Positions 36,328-45,008 of a DNA stretch of 64,000 nucleotides are shown piece by piece; positions within the stretch are counted from its first letter, which is position 1; every line of letters starts with the position of its first letter. The stretch comes from G965279355 sp965279355 (GTDB lineage Bacteria > Pseudomonadota > Alphaproteobacteria > CACIAM-22H2): the NCBI GenBank assembly GCA_965279355.1, contig OZ257155.1:3906001-3970000 (forward strand), given 5' to 3'. A model generated the notes under the pieces. That model saw only the letters and a program-made list of their open reading frames with translations. It ran no database searches and had not been told where the DNA came from. Made by a program: the position numbers and the translations under genes.

Positions 36328-36600
36328 CGTCTCGCGCGCCGGGTGCCGAATTTGCACGATCCTAGCAGATTTCCACCGCCTGAGCGATGCGCGGAAGACG
36401 GCCAATCGCGAAAGAAATTTCCGAAATCCCGTTCCGGACGGCCCTGACGAGTAGCAAGACATTTGCAACGGTAGGGGGTTTCTGCCGTGATAGCCAAGGA
36501 TGCGGGCCCATAATTTGCGACGCTGGGGGTTGCGCCATCGGACGGAACGTCTAGGCGGTGATTCCCGTTTTATTTCCTGCAATTTGAAGGTTTACGGTGC
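36328..36600. other. Gap between the DUF465 gene and pfkA
   Basis: 273 bases between divergent genes. No supported gene, terminator or strong repeat was seen. It should contain the two opposing promoters. Confidence 0.5.
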
Positions 36601-37677
36601 ATGACAAAGCGAATCGGCATTCTGACCAGCGGCGGCGATTGCGCGGGTCTTAACGCGGCGATCCGGGCCGTGGTTCTGCGGGCCAGGGGCTATGGCTGGA
36701 CTGTCGTCGGTATCAGGAACGGTACCGCAGGCCTGATGGAGCGCCCGGTTCAGGCGGTTGAACTCGGCGACGAGTACACGTCGACGCAGATCATGCGCCA
36801 GGGCGGGACGGTGCTGGGGACGACGAACACGGGCGATCCCTTCGCGTTCCCAAAACCCGACGGCAGCAAATACGATCGCTCCAACGAGGTGATCGAGGGA
36901 TACAGGTCGCTGAAGCTCGACGCGCTCATCGGCATCGGTGGCGATGGCAGCTTCGCCATTCTTCGGCGGTTGGCGAAACAGGGCGGCATCAACATGGTCG
37001 GCATTCCCAAGACCATAGACAACGATCTCGACATGACGGAGGAAGCAATCGGCTTTCCGACGGCGGTCGAAGTGGCGACCGATGCCCTCGACAAGCTACA
37101 GCCGACGGCGGCCAGTCATAGCCGCGTGATGGTGCTGGAGGTGATGGGTCGCGATGCCGGCAACATCGCCATCTCGGCTGGAATCGCCGGCGGTGCCGAT
37201 ATCATTCTGGTGCCGGAGATTCCCTGGAACATGGCGTGCCTCAAAAGCCGCATCGAAGACATCAAGGCACGCGGGCGGAATTTCGCTCTGGTGGTGGTCG
37301 CGGAGGCGGTGCAGACTCTGAAAGGTGAGGCGGCGACCGTGACCAATGTCGGCGGCCAGGTCCGCTACGGCGGGATCGGCCATTACGTTGCCGACATGAT
37401 TGCCAAGGAGACCGGCGCCGAGACGCGGGTGACGCAGCTTGGCCATGTTCAGCGCGGGGGCGAGCCCAATGCGCGAGACCGTCTGCTGGCGACCCAGTTT
37501 GGCGTGCATGCGGTGGAGTTGATTGCCAATGGGCGGTACGACCGCATGGTGGCTCTTTGGAAACGCGAGATCATCGACGTGCCGCTGCGCGAAGCCATTC
37601 TCCAGCCGCAGGTCGTCGATCCCAACGGAGCGCTGGTGCGCACGGCCCGGGGATTGGGCATCTGCCTTGGTGATTAA
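36601..37677 (+). CDS. pfkA: 6-phosphofructokinase
   Basis: 358 residues. Phosphorylates fructose 6-phosphate. GGDCAGLNAAIR at the N-terminus, GGDGS (113-117) and PKTIDND (136-142) are the phosphoryl-donor and active-site motifs. Gly116 at the position that is Asp in PPi enzymes favours ATP, while Lys137 in PKTIDND is shared with PPi enzymes. The combination is seen in group III PFKs, so donor specificity should be tested. Monocistronic. It may work opposite the class I aldolase at 60.4 kb. Confidence 0.9.
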   Translation: MTKRIGILTSGGDCAGLNAAIRAVVLRARGYGWTVVGIRNGTAGLMERPVQAVELGDEYTSTQIMRQGGTVLGTTNTGDPFAFPKPDGSKYDRSNEVIEGYRSLKLDALIGIGGDGSFAILRRLAKQGGINMVGIPKTIDNDLDMTEEAIGFPTAVEVATDALDKLQPTAASHSRVMVLEVMGRDAGNIAISAGIAGGADIILVPEIPWNMACLKSRIEDIKARGRNFALVVVAEAVQTLKGEAATVTNVGGQVRYGGIGHYVADMIAKETGAETRVTQLGHVQRGGEPNARDRLLATQFGVHAVELIANGRYDRMVALWKREIIDVPLREAILQPQVVDPNGALVRTARGLGICLGD

Positions 37678-37703
37678 AAGCTGATCGCCATAGGGCGATG
37701 TTT

Positions 37704-37854
37704 GCCCTCAATGGTTCAGACTGCCCGTTCCGGCGGCGACAGGTTTGCCGCCGAAGAATAGGAACGTCGTCTCGACATCGTGTGACGCGGAGTCTGCTTG
37801 ACGGCAGCAGGGTGCTCTGAGACAGTTTGCGAAACGTAGAGAGTTGAACAGGGC
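37704..37854 (+). ncRNA. Candidate structured non-coding RNA downstream of pfkA
   Basis: No ORF, but paired segments nest: GCCCT (37704) with AGGGC (37850), GTTCA (37714) with TGAAC (37845), and CAGACTG (37717) with CAGTTTG (37823; one G-U pair). Inside are two branches. One is CGTTCC-GGCGGC paired with GCCGCC and GGAACG (37726-37766). The other is GTCTC/GAGAC (37769-37823) enclosing CTGC/GCAG. A strong terminator begins 7 bases later. It could be a free sRNA of about 190 bases, 6S-like in size, or a processed pfkA 3' end. I do not recognise a known family. Confidence 0.5.
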
Positions 37855-37860
37855 ACGAGT

Positions 37861-37891
37861 TAGGGCCGCCGCCTGGCGGCCCTAATTTTTT
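37861..37891 (+). terminator. Rho-independent terminator
   Basis: TAGGGCCGCC-GCCT-GGCGGCCCTA is a perfect 10-bp stem followed by ATTTTTT. It reads to the right and ends the pfkA transcript or the candidate ncRNA. It lies 183 bases past the pfkA stop, a distance that argues for an RNA between them. Confidence 0.88.
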
Positions 37892-37906
37892 GCGCTCAAA
37901 GAATTC

Positions 37907-37934
37907 GGGGTGCAGGGCCTGCGCCCTGCACCCC
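37907..37934 (-). terminator. Hairpin downstream of the Hsp20 gene
   Basis: GGGGTGCAGGGC and GCCCTGCACCCC form a perfect 12-bp stem with a 4-base loop. On the minus strand it is followed only by GAATTCTTT, so it is a weak-tailed terminator of the Hsp20 gene, or a block between the two convergent transcripts. Confidence 0.6.
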
Positions 37935-37962
37935 ATTATTATTCAAGGCAAACGAGAGAGGC

Positions 37963-38409
37963 TTACGCGGCCTTGAGCGTCTTGGCCGGCGCGCTGGTCT
38001 CGATCTTGATGGTGCGCGGACGCTTGGCTTCCGGCACCTCGCGGACGAGCTCCACATGGAGCAGACCGTTTACCATCGTGGCGCCGACAACCTTGATGTG
38101 GTCGGCAAGCTGGAAGCTGCGCTCGAAAGCGCGTCCGGCGATCCCGCGATGGAGATACTCGGTTTTTTCGTCGACCGGTTTCGCGCGGCCCGAAACAAGC
38201 AGCGTGTTCTCCTGAGCGACGATGTTCACATCGTCTTCGCCGAAGCCCGCAACGGCCATCGTGATGCGGTAGGAGTCTTCGCCGGTCTTTTCGATGTTGT
38301 AGGGCGGGTAGGCGACGCCGTCGTTGACCTGCGCCTGGTCAAACAGATGGCTCAGGCGGTCAAAGCCAATGGTCGAGCGGAAAAGGGGAGAGAAGTCAAA
38401 ATTCGTCAT
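37963..38409 (-). CDS. Hsp20-family small heat-shock protein (IbpA type)
   Basis: 148 residues, MTNFDFSPLFRSTIGFDRL onward. Holds unfolded proteins for refolding. Alpha-crystallin domain with YPPYNIEKTGEDSYRITMAVAGF and LLHVELVREVPEAKRP, as in proteobacterial IbpA. The ATG at 38409 has GGAGG upstream; a longer frame to 38457 lacks one. Upstream, CTTGAA (minus strand, 38533-38538) is a possible heat-shock sigma -35 element and an inverted repeat lies in the leader (GGATCC arms, 38444-38466). Both are weak evidence. Confidence 0.92.
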   Translation of the reverse strand: MTNFDFSPLFRSTIGFDRLSHLFDQAQVNDGVAYPPYNIEKTGEDSYRITMAVAGFGEDDVNIVAQENTLLVSGRAKPVDEKTEYLHRGIAGRAFERSFQLADHIKVVGATMVNGLLHVELVREVPEAKRPRTIKIETSAPAKTLKAA

Positions 38410-38591
38410 GGTCCATATCCTCCAATGAGCGACACGGTTGATCGGATCCACCACCATGGTCGGATCCTCTTTCAGAGCCAGGTCCGCTATGCAGCACCCG
38501 GTACGGAAACATTTAGTGCCCGGATGTGGAGGTTCAAGGGTACGGCGCGGCAGATTTTTTTCTGAAAAAACAATTTTCTAGAAGCTGCGCC

Positions 38592-38623
38592 AAAAAAAAG
38601 AAGGCGCCCCGAGGGGCGCCTTC
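38592..38623 (-). terminator. Rho-independent terminator of tctBA
   Basis: On the minus strand GAAGGCGCCCC and GGGGCGCCTTC pair (38600-38623), followed by eight Ts (38592-38599), 39 bases past the tctA stop. Textbook terminator. Confidence 0.92.
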
Positions 38624-38661
38624 AAGGGGTCTTGCCGGACGAATCCGACAGGAGGAAAGCC

Positions 38662-40167
38662 TTACTCTTCCTGAAACGCAACTTCGCGGGTTTTGCGGAA
38701 CTGCGGCAGGACGACCAGCAGGACAATGCCCAGTGCCATGATCAGCAGGGTCAGCGAAATCGGCCGGCTGACGAAGATGGAGGGGTCGCCGCGCGACAGC
38801 ACCATGGCGCGCCGCAGGTTTTCCTCCATCAGCGGCCCCAGTACGAACCCCAGCACCAGCGGTGCCGGCTCGCAGCCGAAGCGATGCAGCATGTAGCCGA
38901 AGCAGGTGAACAGCGCGGTCAGATACATGTCCGTCGTGTTGTTGTTGATCGCGTAGATGCCGATCAAACAGAACATCATGATGACAGGGAAGAGCAGACG
39001 GTACGGCACCTTGAGCAGCTTCACCCACATGCCGATCATCGGCAGGTTGATGACCAGCAGCATGGCATTGCCGATCCACATGCTGGCGACCATGCCCCAG
39101 AAGAGGTCCGGACGCTTGTCCATGACCGCCGCACCAGGCGCGATGCCCTGGATGATCATGGCGCCCATCATCAGCGCCATGACGATGTTCGACGGCAGGC
39201 CGAGGGTCAGCAGAGGAATGAACGAGGTCTGCGCCGCGCAGTTGTTGGCCGATTCCGGACCGGCGACACCTTCGATGGCCCCCTTACCGAACCGGGAGGG
39301 ATCCTTGGCGATGCGCTTCTCCAGCGTGTAGCTGGCAAATGATGCCAGCACGACACCGCCGCCCGGAAGGATGCCGAGAATCGCGCCGAGACCGGTGCCG
39401 CGCAGGACGGCAGGCCATGCCTGCTTGAAGTCCTCCCATGTCGGCCACAGCCGGTTGATCTTCTGCGCCAGAACCTCACGCGACTGTTCGCGTTCGAGGT
39501 TGTTCATGATCTCGACCAGGCCGAACAGGCCCATGACCAGCGGCAGGAACGAAATGCCATCCCATAGCTCGGCGACACCGAAGGTGAACCGCGCGATGCC
39601 GCTGTTCACGTCGGTTCCCACGATGCCGAAGATCAGTCCGATGAAGATCATCGCCAGAGCCTTGATCACCGAGCCCTGCGCCAGAACGATCGCTGAGAGC
39701 AGACCCAGGGTCATCAGGGAGAAGTATTCCGGCGAATTGAACTTCTGCGAAAACGCCGCGAGGATCGGGCCGAACGCCGCCACGAAGATCGTGCCGACGC
39801 AGCCGGCGAAGAAGGAGCCGAGGGCCGCCGTTGCGAGCGCGGTGCCGGCCCGGCCCTGCTTGGCCATCGGGTGACCGTCGAGCGTGGTGACAATCGACGA
39901 CGTTTCGCCGGGCATGTTCACCAGAATCGACGTCGTCGAACCGCCATACTGCGCACCGTAGTAAATGCCGGCGAGCATGATCAGGGACGAGAGCGGCTCG
40001 AGACCGAAAGTAATCGGCAGCAGCATGGCAATCGTCGACACCACACCGATGCCCGGCAACACGCCGATCAGCGTGCCCAGCATGCAGCCGAGAAAGCAGA
40101 AACCGATGTTTTGAAACGTGCCGGCGGCCAGAAAGCCGATACCCAGATTGCCGATGACGTCGAACAT
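38662..40167 (-). CDS. tctA: Tripartite tricarboxylate transporter, large permease TctA
   Basis: 501 residues, about 12 TM segments. MLGTLIGVLPGIGVVSTIAMLLPITFGLEP and IYYGAQYGGSTTSILVNMPGE are TctA signatures; VLPGGGVVLASF repeats the motif in the second half. It moves a carboxylate delivered by a periplasmic Bug protein. Its ATG overlaps the tctB stop by one base (TAATG). The frame is open 228 bases further, which is antiphase in tctB. Confidence 0.93.
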   Translation of the reverse strand: MFDVIGNLGIGFLAAGTFQNIGFCFLGCMLGTLIGVLPGIGVVSTIAMLLPITFGLEPLSSLIMLAGIYYGAQYGGSTTSILVNMPGETSSIVTTLDGHPMAKQGRAGTALATAALGSFFAGCVGTIFVAAFGPILAAFSQKFNSPEYFSLMTLGLLSAIVLAQGSVIKALAMIFIGLIFGIVGTDVNSGIARFTFGVAELWDGISFLPLVMGLFGLVEIMNNLEREQSREVLAQKINRLWPTWEDFKQAWPAVLRGTGLGAILGILPGGGVVLASFASYTLEKRIAKDPSRFGKGAIEGVAGPESANNCAAQTSFIPLLTLGLPSNIVMALMMGAMIIQGIAPGAAVMDKRPDLFWGMVASMWIGNAMLLVINLPMIGMWVKLLKVPYRLLFPVIMMFCLIGIYAINNNTTDMYLTALFTCFGYMLHRFGCEPAPLVLGFVLGPLMEENLRRAMVLSRGDPSIFVSRPISLTLLIMALGIVLLVVLPQFRKTREVAFQEE

Positions 40168-40616
40168 TAGTCGCCCCCGAAGATTTGCATGGGCTGATTC
40201 AGCCCATAGATGAAGAGCAGCACCACGAAGGCTGCGAGGAGGACGCTGAGGACGGCTGATTCCTTGACCTTTGCCTCCTCGGTCGCGAACGCGGCGACGA
40301 AGGCGCAGACGGCAACTGTCGGCGCGAGACCCGCACGTTCGATCAGTGCGCCGAAGAGAAGGATCGAGGCCAGCAGGAGGAGGCTCGATCGCCATTTCGG
40401 CATTGGGATCCTGGGCCCTTCGGTGACAATCGACTTGAATCCGACCAACGCGCCGATGGCGATCAGGCAGAGGCTCAGCAGCATGGGAAAATAGCCGGGC
40501 CCCATCCTGGCAGCGCTGCCGACGGCGTACTCCCGGCCGAAATACAAACCGGCGAGACCGATCACCATGAAGGTGACTGCCGCTCCGAAATCTTGAGGAT
40601 TTTTAACGCGAAACAT
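40167..40616 (-). CDS. tctB: Tripartite tricarboxylate transporter, small permease TctB
   Basis: 149 residues with four TM segments (GAAVTFMVIGLAGLYFG, FPMLLSLCLIAIGALVGF, LLLLASILLFGALIERAGL, VLLAAFVVLLFIYGL). The start at 40616 follows GGGAGG; an earlier ATG at 40709 would add 31 residues without TM or homology. First of a two-gene operon. A binding protein (tctC) is missing here; a Bug protein lies at 45.0 kb. Confidence 0.9.
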   Translation of the reverse strand: MFRVKNPQDFGAAVTFMVIGLAGLYFGREYAVGSAARMGPGYFPMLLSLCLIAIGALVGFKSIVTEGPRIPMPKWRSSLLLLASILLFGALIERAGLAPTVAVCAFVAAFATEEAKVKESAVLSVLLAAFVVLLFIYGLNQPMQIFGGD

Positions 40617-40697
40617 CCGGCCTCCCAGCATCAGCACCATCCGTGAAAAGCCGAGATGCGATGCGGTCGCACAATGTTTGCGCGCGCATACATCGTC

Positions 40698-40745
40698 CAT
40701 GCGTATCACTACGCATAAGCATTTATCCTCGGGCGTATCTTCACG
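40698..40745. promoter_or_regulatory. Repeated operator-like motif between tctB and the histidine kinase gene
   Basis: GCGTATC-ACT-ACGCA (40699-40713) and GCGTATC-TTC-ACGTA (40731-40745) share GCGTATCNNNACGYA, spaced 32 bp, about three helical turns. The first sits in a perfect inverted repeat, TGCGTA-TCAC-TACGCA. Their position between divergent transporter and two-component genes suggests the FixJ-like regulator binds here; this is inference. Confidence 0.55.
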
Positions 40746-40789
40746 TATGGCTGAAGTATTCTGTTCATTTCACCCCCGGAGCGGCCTAA

Positions 40790-42487
40790 ATGTTCTGGGG
40801 CGGGGGTGGCAATTCCGATCGCGACGGAGATCCCGTGACGGGCGCAGGGCGAGAAGCAACTGTCGAGACTAGAGGGCCCGCGGACCGCCCGTTGTCGGCG
40901 AGTGCTATCCGCTCGCCTTATGCCCGCATCGCCCTCATTGGTCTGGCGTATTGCCTGGCCTATGTCGCACTCGACTGGGTCAGCGATCTGTTCGCGTGGT
41001 CGAACCTCGAGTTCACGCTGTGGAATCCGCAATCCGCGCTGACGCCGGCACTCGTGGCAGCGTTCGGTGCGGGTTATGCGCTGTTTGCGTTTCCCGCGAC
41101 CTTGATCGCGGACTATGCGAGCGGCGCCGAAGTCGTCAACGCCGCCAGCATGCTGTCGTCTCTGGTGCTGGCCGGGGGCTATGCGGCCCTCGGCGTCGCC
41201 GTCCGTCGCTTCCGTGCCGTCGACCTGTGGCTGGGCGATATGCGCCAGGCGAGTGGGCTGCTGCTGTTTCTGGCGCTCGGTATCCTCGCGATTTCAATCC
41301 TGGTGGTTATGACCTACGTGGCCGCCGGCGACGTGGCCCCGTCGGCAATTCCATTGCGCGTCGCCGAACTCTGGGTCGGCGACGTCACTGGTGCGCTGGC
41401 TCTATTGCCACTCCTGCTCCTTGTTGCCAGTGATCCGTCGCGCTGGCTCCGGCAGTTTCGTCGCGCGGCTGTCGATGTCGCCATCTTTCTTGCCGGGCTG
41501 TCCGTGGTCGCGGTTATCGTTTTTGCCGACTTTGCGGACGAGCTGCAGTTCTTCTATTTGCTGTTTGTGCCGATCATCTGGCTGGCGGTCCGGCATGGCA
41601 TCTTCGGCGGCACGCTCGCGGTCTTCCTGTCCCAGCTCGGTATCGTGATGGCGGTGCTGCTGCATGGCTACCAGAAGGAAGCCTTTCTCAGCTTCCAGAT
41701 GCTGACCCTCATCCTGGGTGCGACCGGTTTGCTGTTGGGTTCCGCCGTGACAGCGCGCGAGACCGCCCAGCAGCAGCTCCGCAAGCACCAGACCGAGATG
41801 GACCGCATCTCGCAGGTTACTGCCATCGGCACCATGGGCTCGGCGCTGGCCCACGAGATCAGCCAGCCGCTGGCGTCCATCTTCACTTACGTCCGTGCCT
41901 GTCAGCTGTTTCTCGGCAAGGGACCGGACGGGACAGCGCGTCTGTCTGAAACGCTGGCAAAGATCGGCGCTGAGACCGAGCGGGCAGGCGATATCCTTCG
42001 GAATATGCGGAGCCTGCTTGCCGAAGGATCTGCGGCCCGCGAGCCCCTGGACCTGCGGGCATTGACGATGCGGGCGCTCGATATCGTGCAACGTGAGCCC
42101 TCAGCCGCATCAGTGACAATCGAGGAGCACATCGGCGATGTGCCGCGGATTTCCGCCGACCCACGGCATGTAGAACAGGTTGTTCTCAATATCGTTCGCA
42201 ACGCCGTTGAGGCGACGGCTTCGGCTACCCCGGGCGGTCTGGTCCGCATTTCGGCAGCGGTGCGCGGCGGTTTCGTTGAGATCGCCATCGACGACAACGG
42301 CGGCGGCATTCCTCCCGAGCTGCTGACGACGCTCTTCGATGCCTTCGTTACAACCAAGCCGCTGGGCCTGGGGCTGGGCTTGCCGATCTCCCGTAATCTG
42401 GTTGAACTCTACGGGGGAGAAATTGTCGTCACCAACCATGCCAACGGGGCGCGTTTTGTCATACGTTTGCCTGTAGAAGAGAAGTGA
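40790..42487 (+). CDS. Sensor histidine kinase with MASE1 membrane domain
   Basis: 565 residues. The N-terminal 320 residues are an eight-TM MASE1-type sensor (WNPQSALTPALVAAFGAGYALFAFPATL). A dimerisation/phosphoacceptor domain with AHEISQPLASIFTYVRA follows, then an ATPase domain (NIVRNAVEAT, DNGGGIPPE, GLGLGLPISRNLVELYGG). The HEISQPL H-box places it with FixL/DctB-type kinases. It precedes its response regulator and diverges from tctBA, so it may sense a carboxylate or envelope signal for that transporter. Confidence 0.93.
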   Translation: MFWGGGGNSDRDGDPVTGAGREATVETRGPADRPLSASAIRSPYARIALIGLAYCLAYVALDWVSDLFAWSNLEFTLWNPQSALTPALVAAFGAGYALFAFPATLIADYASGAEVVNAASMLSSLVLAGGYAALGVAVRRFRAVDLWLGDMRQASGLLLFLALGILAISILVVMTYVAAGDVAPSAIPLRVAELWVGDVTGALALLPLLLLVASDPSRWLRQFRRAAVDVAIFLAGLSVVAVIVFADFADELQFFYLLFVPIIWLAVRHGIFGGTLAVFLSQLGIVMAVLLHGYQKEAFLSFQMLTLILGATGLLLGSAVTARETAQQQLRKHQTEMDRISQVTAIGTMGSALAHEISQPLASIFTYVRACQLFLGKGPDGTARLSETLAKIGAETERAGDILRNMRSLLAEGSAAREPLDLRALTMRALDIVQREPSAASVTIEEHIGDVPRISADPRHVEQVVLNIVRNAVEATASATPGGLVRISAAVRGGFVEIAIDDNGGGIPPELLTTLFDAFVTTKPLGLGLGLPISRNLVELYGGEIVVTNHANGARFVIRLPVEEK

Positions 42488-42489
42488 TC

Positions 42490-43131
42490 ATGGCCGAAGC
42501 ATTCACCGTCTATGTCATCGACGACGACGCATCGATGCGCGATGCGCTGTCGACCCTGTTCGAAGCCGCCGGTTATGCCGTGAAGACCTACGAGCGGGCG
42601 GAGACCTTTCTTGAAGAGTATGGGCGGGGAGCGCCAGCTCTTGGCTGCGCCATCGTCGATGTGCGCCTGCCCGGTATGAACGGGCTTGAACTGAACCGCG
42701 TTATGGACCGAAAGGATCTGCCGCTTCCCGTTATCTTCATCACCGGTCACGGCGATATTCCAATGGCGGTGTCCGCTGTTCGCGAAGGTGCCTTCGATTT
42801 TATCGAAAAGCCCTTCGATCCCACCAAGCTGATGGAAATCGTCAATCGCGCCGCGCCCCGGTCGACGGCTTTGCGCGATGCCAGTCTCGAAAGCGCCGAC
42901 GCGCGCTCCCGCTATGTCACCCTTACGCCACGCGAGCAGGAAGTGATGGCGCTCGTGGTCGAAGGGTTTCCGACCAAGACCATCGCGTCGCGTCTGGGGA
43001 TCAGCCCGCGCACGGCCGAAACGCATCGCGCGCGCGTGATGGAAAAGATGCAGGCGCCGACGGTCTCGATGCTGCTGCGTTACAGCCTGATGCTGAAGCC
43101 CGGTGAATTGGCGCCCGCAAAGGCGATCTGA
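42490..43131 (+). CDS. FixJ-family response regulator (REC-LuxR)
   Basis: 213 residues. The receiver domain has DDDASMR, phosphoacceptor Asp in CAIVDVRLPGMNGLEL, the TGHGD switch Thr and the KPFDP Lys. A C-terminal LuxR/FixJ helix-turn-helix follows (LTPREQEVMALVVEGFPTKTIASRLGISPRTAETHRARVMEKM). A GTG at 42484 overlapping the kinase stop is an alternative start; ATG at 42490 is better spaced. The likely DNA site is the repeated motif upstream of the kinase. Confidence 0.93.
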   Translation: MAEAFTVYVIDDDASMRDALSTLFEAAGYAVKTYERAETFLEEYGRGAPALGCAIVDVRLPGMNGLELNRVMDRKDLPLPVIFITGHGDIPMAVSAVREGAFDFIEKPFDPTKLMEIVNRAAPRSTALRDASLESADARSRYVTLTPREQEVMALVVEGFPTKTIASRLGISPRTAETHRARVMEKMQAPTVSMLLRYSLMLKPGELAPAKAI

Positions 43132-43196
43132 CGCTCACTGGCTTTGAAGGGTTGCAGACGATAGCATGCCCTCCGGTAACGGAGGACTGCTTCTGC

Positions 43197-44486
43197 ATGG
43201 TCGCAATCGAAGTCGCAATTGTTCTTGCGCTCATTCTTCTCAACGGTTTTTTCGCCATGTCGGAGATGGCGATCGTTTCGGCGCGCCGTGGCCGGTTGCA
43301 GCAGATGGCGCTTGAGGATAACGGCGCGCGGCTGGCGCTGGAACTGGCCGGCGAGCCGGGAAAATTCCTCTCTGCGGTTCAGATCGGAATCACGCTGATT
43401 GGTATTCTCGCCGGCGCGTTCAGCGGTGCGACCCTGGCGGACAAACTCGGCGACTATCTCGATCGGTTTCCGATTCTGGCATCGTATGGCGACGTGGCCG
43501 GAATCGTCATCGTGGTTATGGCGATTACGTTCGCATCACTGATCCTGGGCGAACTTGTGCCCAAGCGTATTGCGCTTGCCAATGCAGAAGCGATCGCCGC
43601 ACGTGTGGCGCGGCCGCTGATTTTCGTTGCCATGATGGCTGCGCCGGTCGTCTATGTTCTGCGCGTTGCATCGGAAACGATCCTGCGCCTGATGCGGATC
43701 ACGCTGAAGCCCAGGGCGGGCGTCACCGAAGAAGAGGTGAAAACGCTCATCGCCGAGGGCACGCAGTCGGGGGTTTTCGATAAAACGGAACAACGCATGA
43801 TCCAGGGCGTCCTGGGTCTTGCCGATCAGTCTATTCGCGCGATCATGACGCCACGTCCCGAGGTTGTCTGGCTGGATATCGACGATTCGCCGGAGGATAT
43901 CAGGACGGTCATTGCCGGCACCTCGTTCTCGCGGCTGCTGGTCAGCCGCGGCTCGGTCGATGAACTGGTCGGCATCGTGCAGAAGAAGGATCTGGTCGCG
44001 GCATGCCTTGCCGGACGTGCGCTCGACATTGCCGCTTCGGTTCGCAAGCCTCTGGTGGTGCCAGGCACGGTGACCATCCTGCAGATGCTCGAGATGTTCA
44101 AGACAACATCGATTCATCTTGCCGTGGCGGTGAATGAATACGGCAGCGTGCAGGGAGTCATTACCCTGACCGATATTGTCAAGGCCATCGCCGGGGATAT
44201 TCCCGAGCACGCCGGAGCCGTTGTTCCGGACTACACCACGCGCGACGACGGTTCCTATCTGATGGATGGCGCGATGCCGATTGCGCTGGCCCGTGACGTG
44301 CTTCGGCTCAGCGAAACGCCTGGCGATAGCCCCTATTACACGTTGGCCGGGTTGACCATGGCGGGCTTGGGGCGGGTGCCGCGCGAGGGCGACCGGTTCG
44401 ACTGGGAGGCCTGGACGTTCGAGGTCGTCGATATGGATGGCAACCGCATCGACAAACTTCTGGTTTCGCCGCGCAAACCTTCTTAA
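43197..44486 (+). CDS. CNNM/CorC-family membrane protein (HlyC/TlyC type)
   Basis: 429 residues. An N-terminal CNNM domain of about four TM segments (LILLNGFFAMSEMAIVSARRGRL, LLGELVPKRIALANAE) is followed by a CBS pair (MTPRPEVVWLDID through VQGVITLTDIVKAIAGDIPE) and a CorC_HlyC FAD-like C-terminal domain. Such proteins affect Mg/Co efflux or ion homeostasis; the haemolysin name is historical. The start at 43197 has GGAGG 11 bases before it. Confidence 0.92.
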   Translation: MVAIEVAIVLALILLNGFFAMSEMAIVSARRGRLQQMALEDNGARLALELAGEPGKFLSAVQIGITLIGILAGAFSGATLADKLGDYLDRFPILASYGDVAGIVIVVMAITFASLILGELVPKRIALANAEAIAARVARPLIFVAMMAAPVVYVLRVASETILRLMRITLKPRAGVTEEEVKTLIAEGTQSGVFDKTEQRMIQGVLGLADQSIRAIMTPRPEVVWLDIDDSPEDIRTVIAGTSFSRLLVSRGSVDELVGIVQKKDLVAACLAGRALDIAASVRKPLVVPGTVTILQMLEMFKTTSIHLAVAVNEYGSVQGVITLTDIVKAIAGDIPEHAGAVVPDYTTRDDGSYLMDGAMPIALARDVLRLSETPGDSPYYTLAGLTMAGLGRVPREGDRFDWEAWTFEVVDMDGNRIDKLLVSPRKPS

Positions 44487-44944
44487 GTCTGCTCCCGCAA
44501 GGCCGCGTGCGCGGCCGTATCCAGAGCTTGTAGAAACCGCGAGCGGTCGGCCTTGCTGAACGGCGCGGGACCGCCAGTGATCGTGCCCATCTCGCGCAGG
44601 TGTCGTGAGATTTCGCGGCCGGCAAGAGCCGAGCCGATATTCGAATCCGTCCAGTGCTTGCCGTTGGGGGAAATCGCGCGCGCCGATTTCTTCAGGCAGC
44701 GGGCGGCCAGCGGAATATCGGCGGTGACGCAGATATCCGATTTGGTGATGCGCTCGGCAATCCAGTCATCGGCCTTGTCGGACCCTTCCTCCACCAGCAC
44801 CATCCGTACGTTGGGCAGCGCCGAGGGGCGGATGGGGCGCGAACCGTTGGTGACCACCAGCACATTGAGCTTCAGGCGTTCGGCCACGCGATAGACTTCG
44901 TCGCGCACCGGGCAGGCATCGCCGTCGATATAGATATCGGTCAT
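44483..44944 (-). CDS. YaiI/YqxD family protein (DUF188)
   Basis: 153 residues. IYIDGDACPVRDEVYRVAERL at the start and the middle SDICVTADIPLAARCLKKSARAISPNGK are diagnostic of the DUF188/PIN-like YaiI family; acidic residues suggest a metal-dependent nuclease fold, but the activity is unproved. Its end overlaps the CorC-like gene end by 4 bases (convergent). Confidence 0.92.
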   Translation of the reverse strand: MTDIYIDGDACPVRDEVYRVAERLKLNVLVVTNGSRPIRPSALPNVRMVLVEEGSDKADDWIAERITKSDICVTADIPLAARCLKKSARAISPNGKHWTDSNIGSALAGREISRHLREMGTITGGPAPFSKADRSRFLQALDTAAHAALREQT

Positions 44945-45008
44945 GAGTCAACCTTGCACGCCTGCGCCGGCTCTGTCTAAGGTGGATGCAACACAAAGGG
45001 AGGATGCG

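Noticed and set aside
43132..43196. Longer start for the CorC-like gene at 43152
   Set aside because: That codon is not ATG and lacks a ribosome site; ATG at 43197 has GGAGG and starts directly at the first TM segment.
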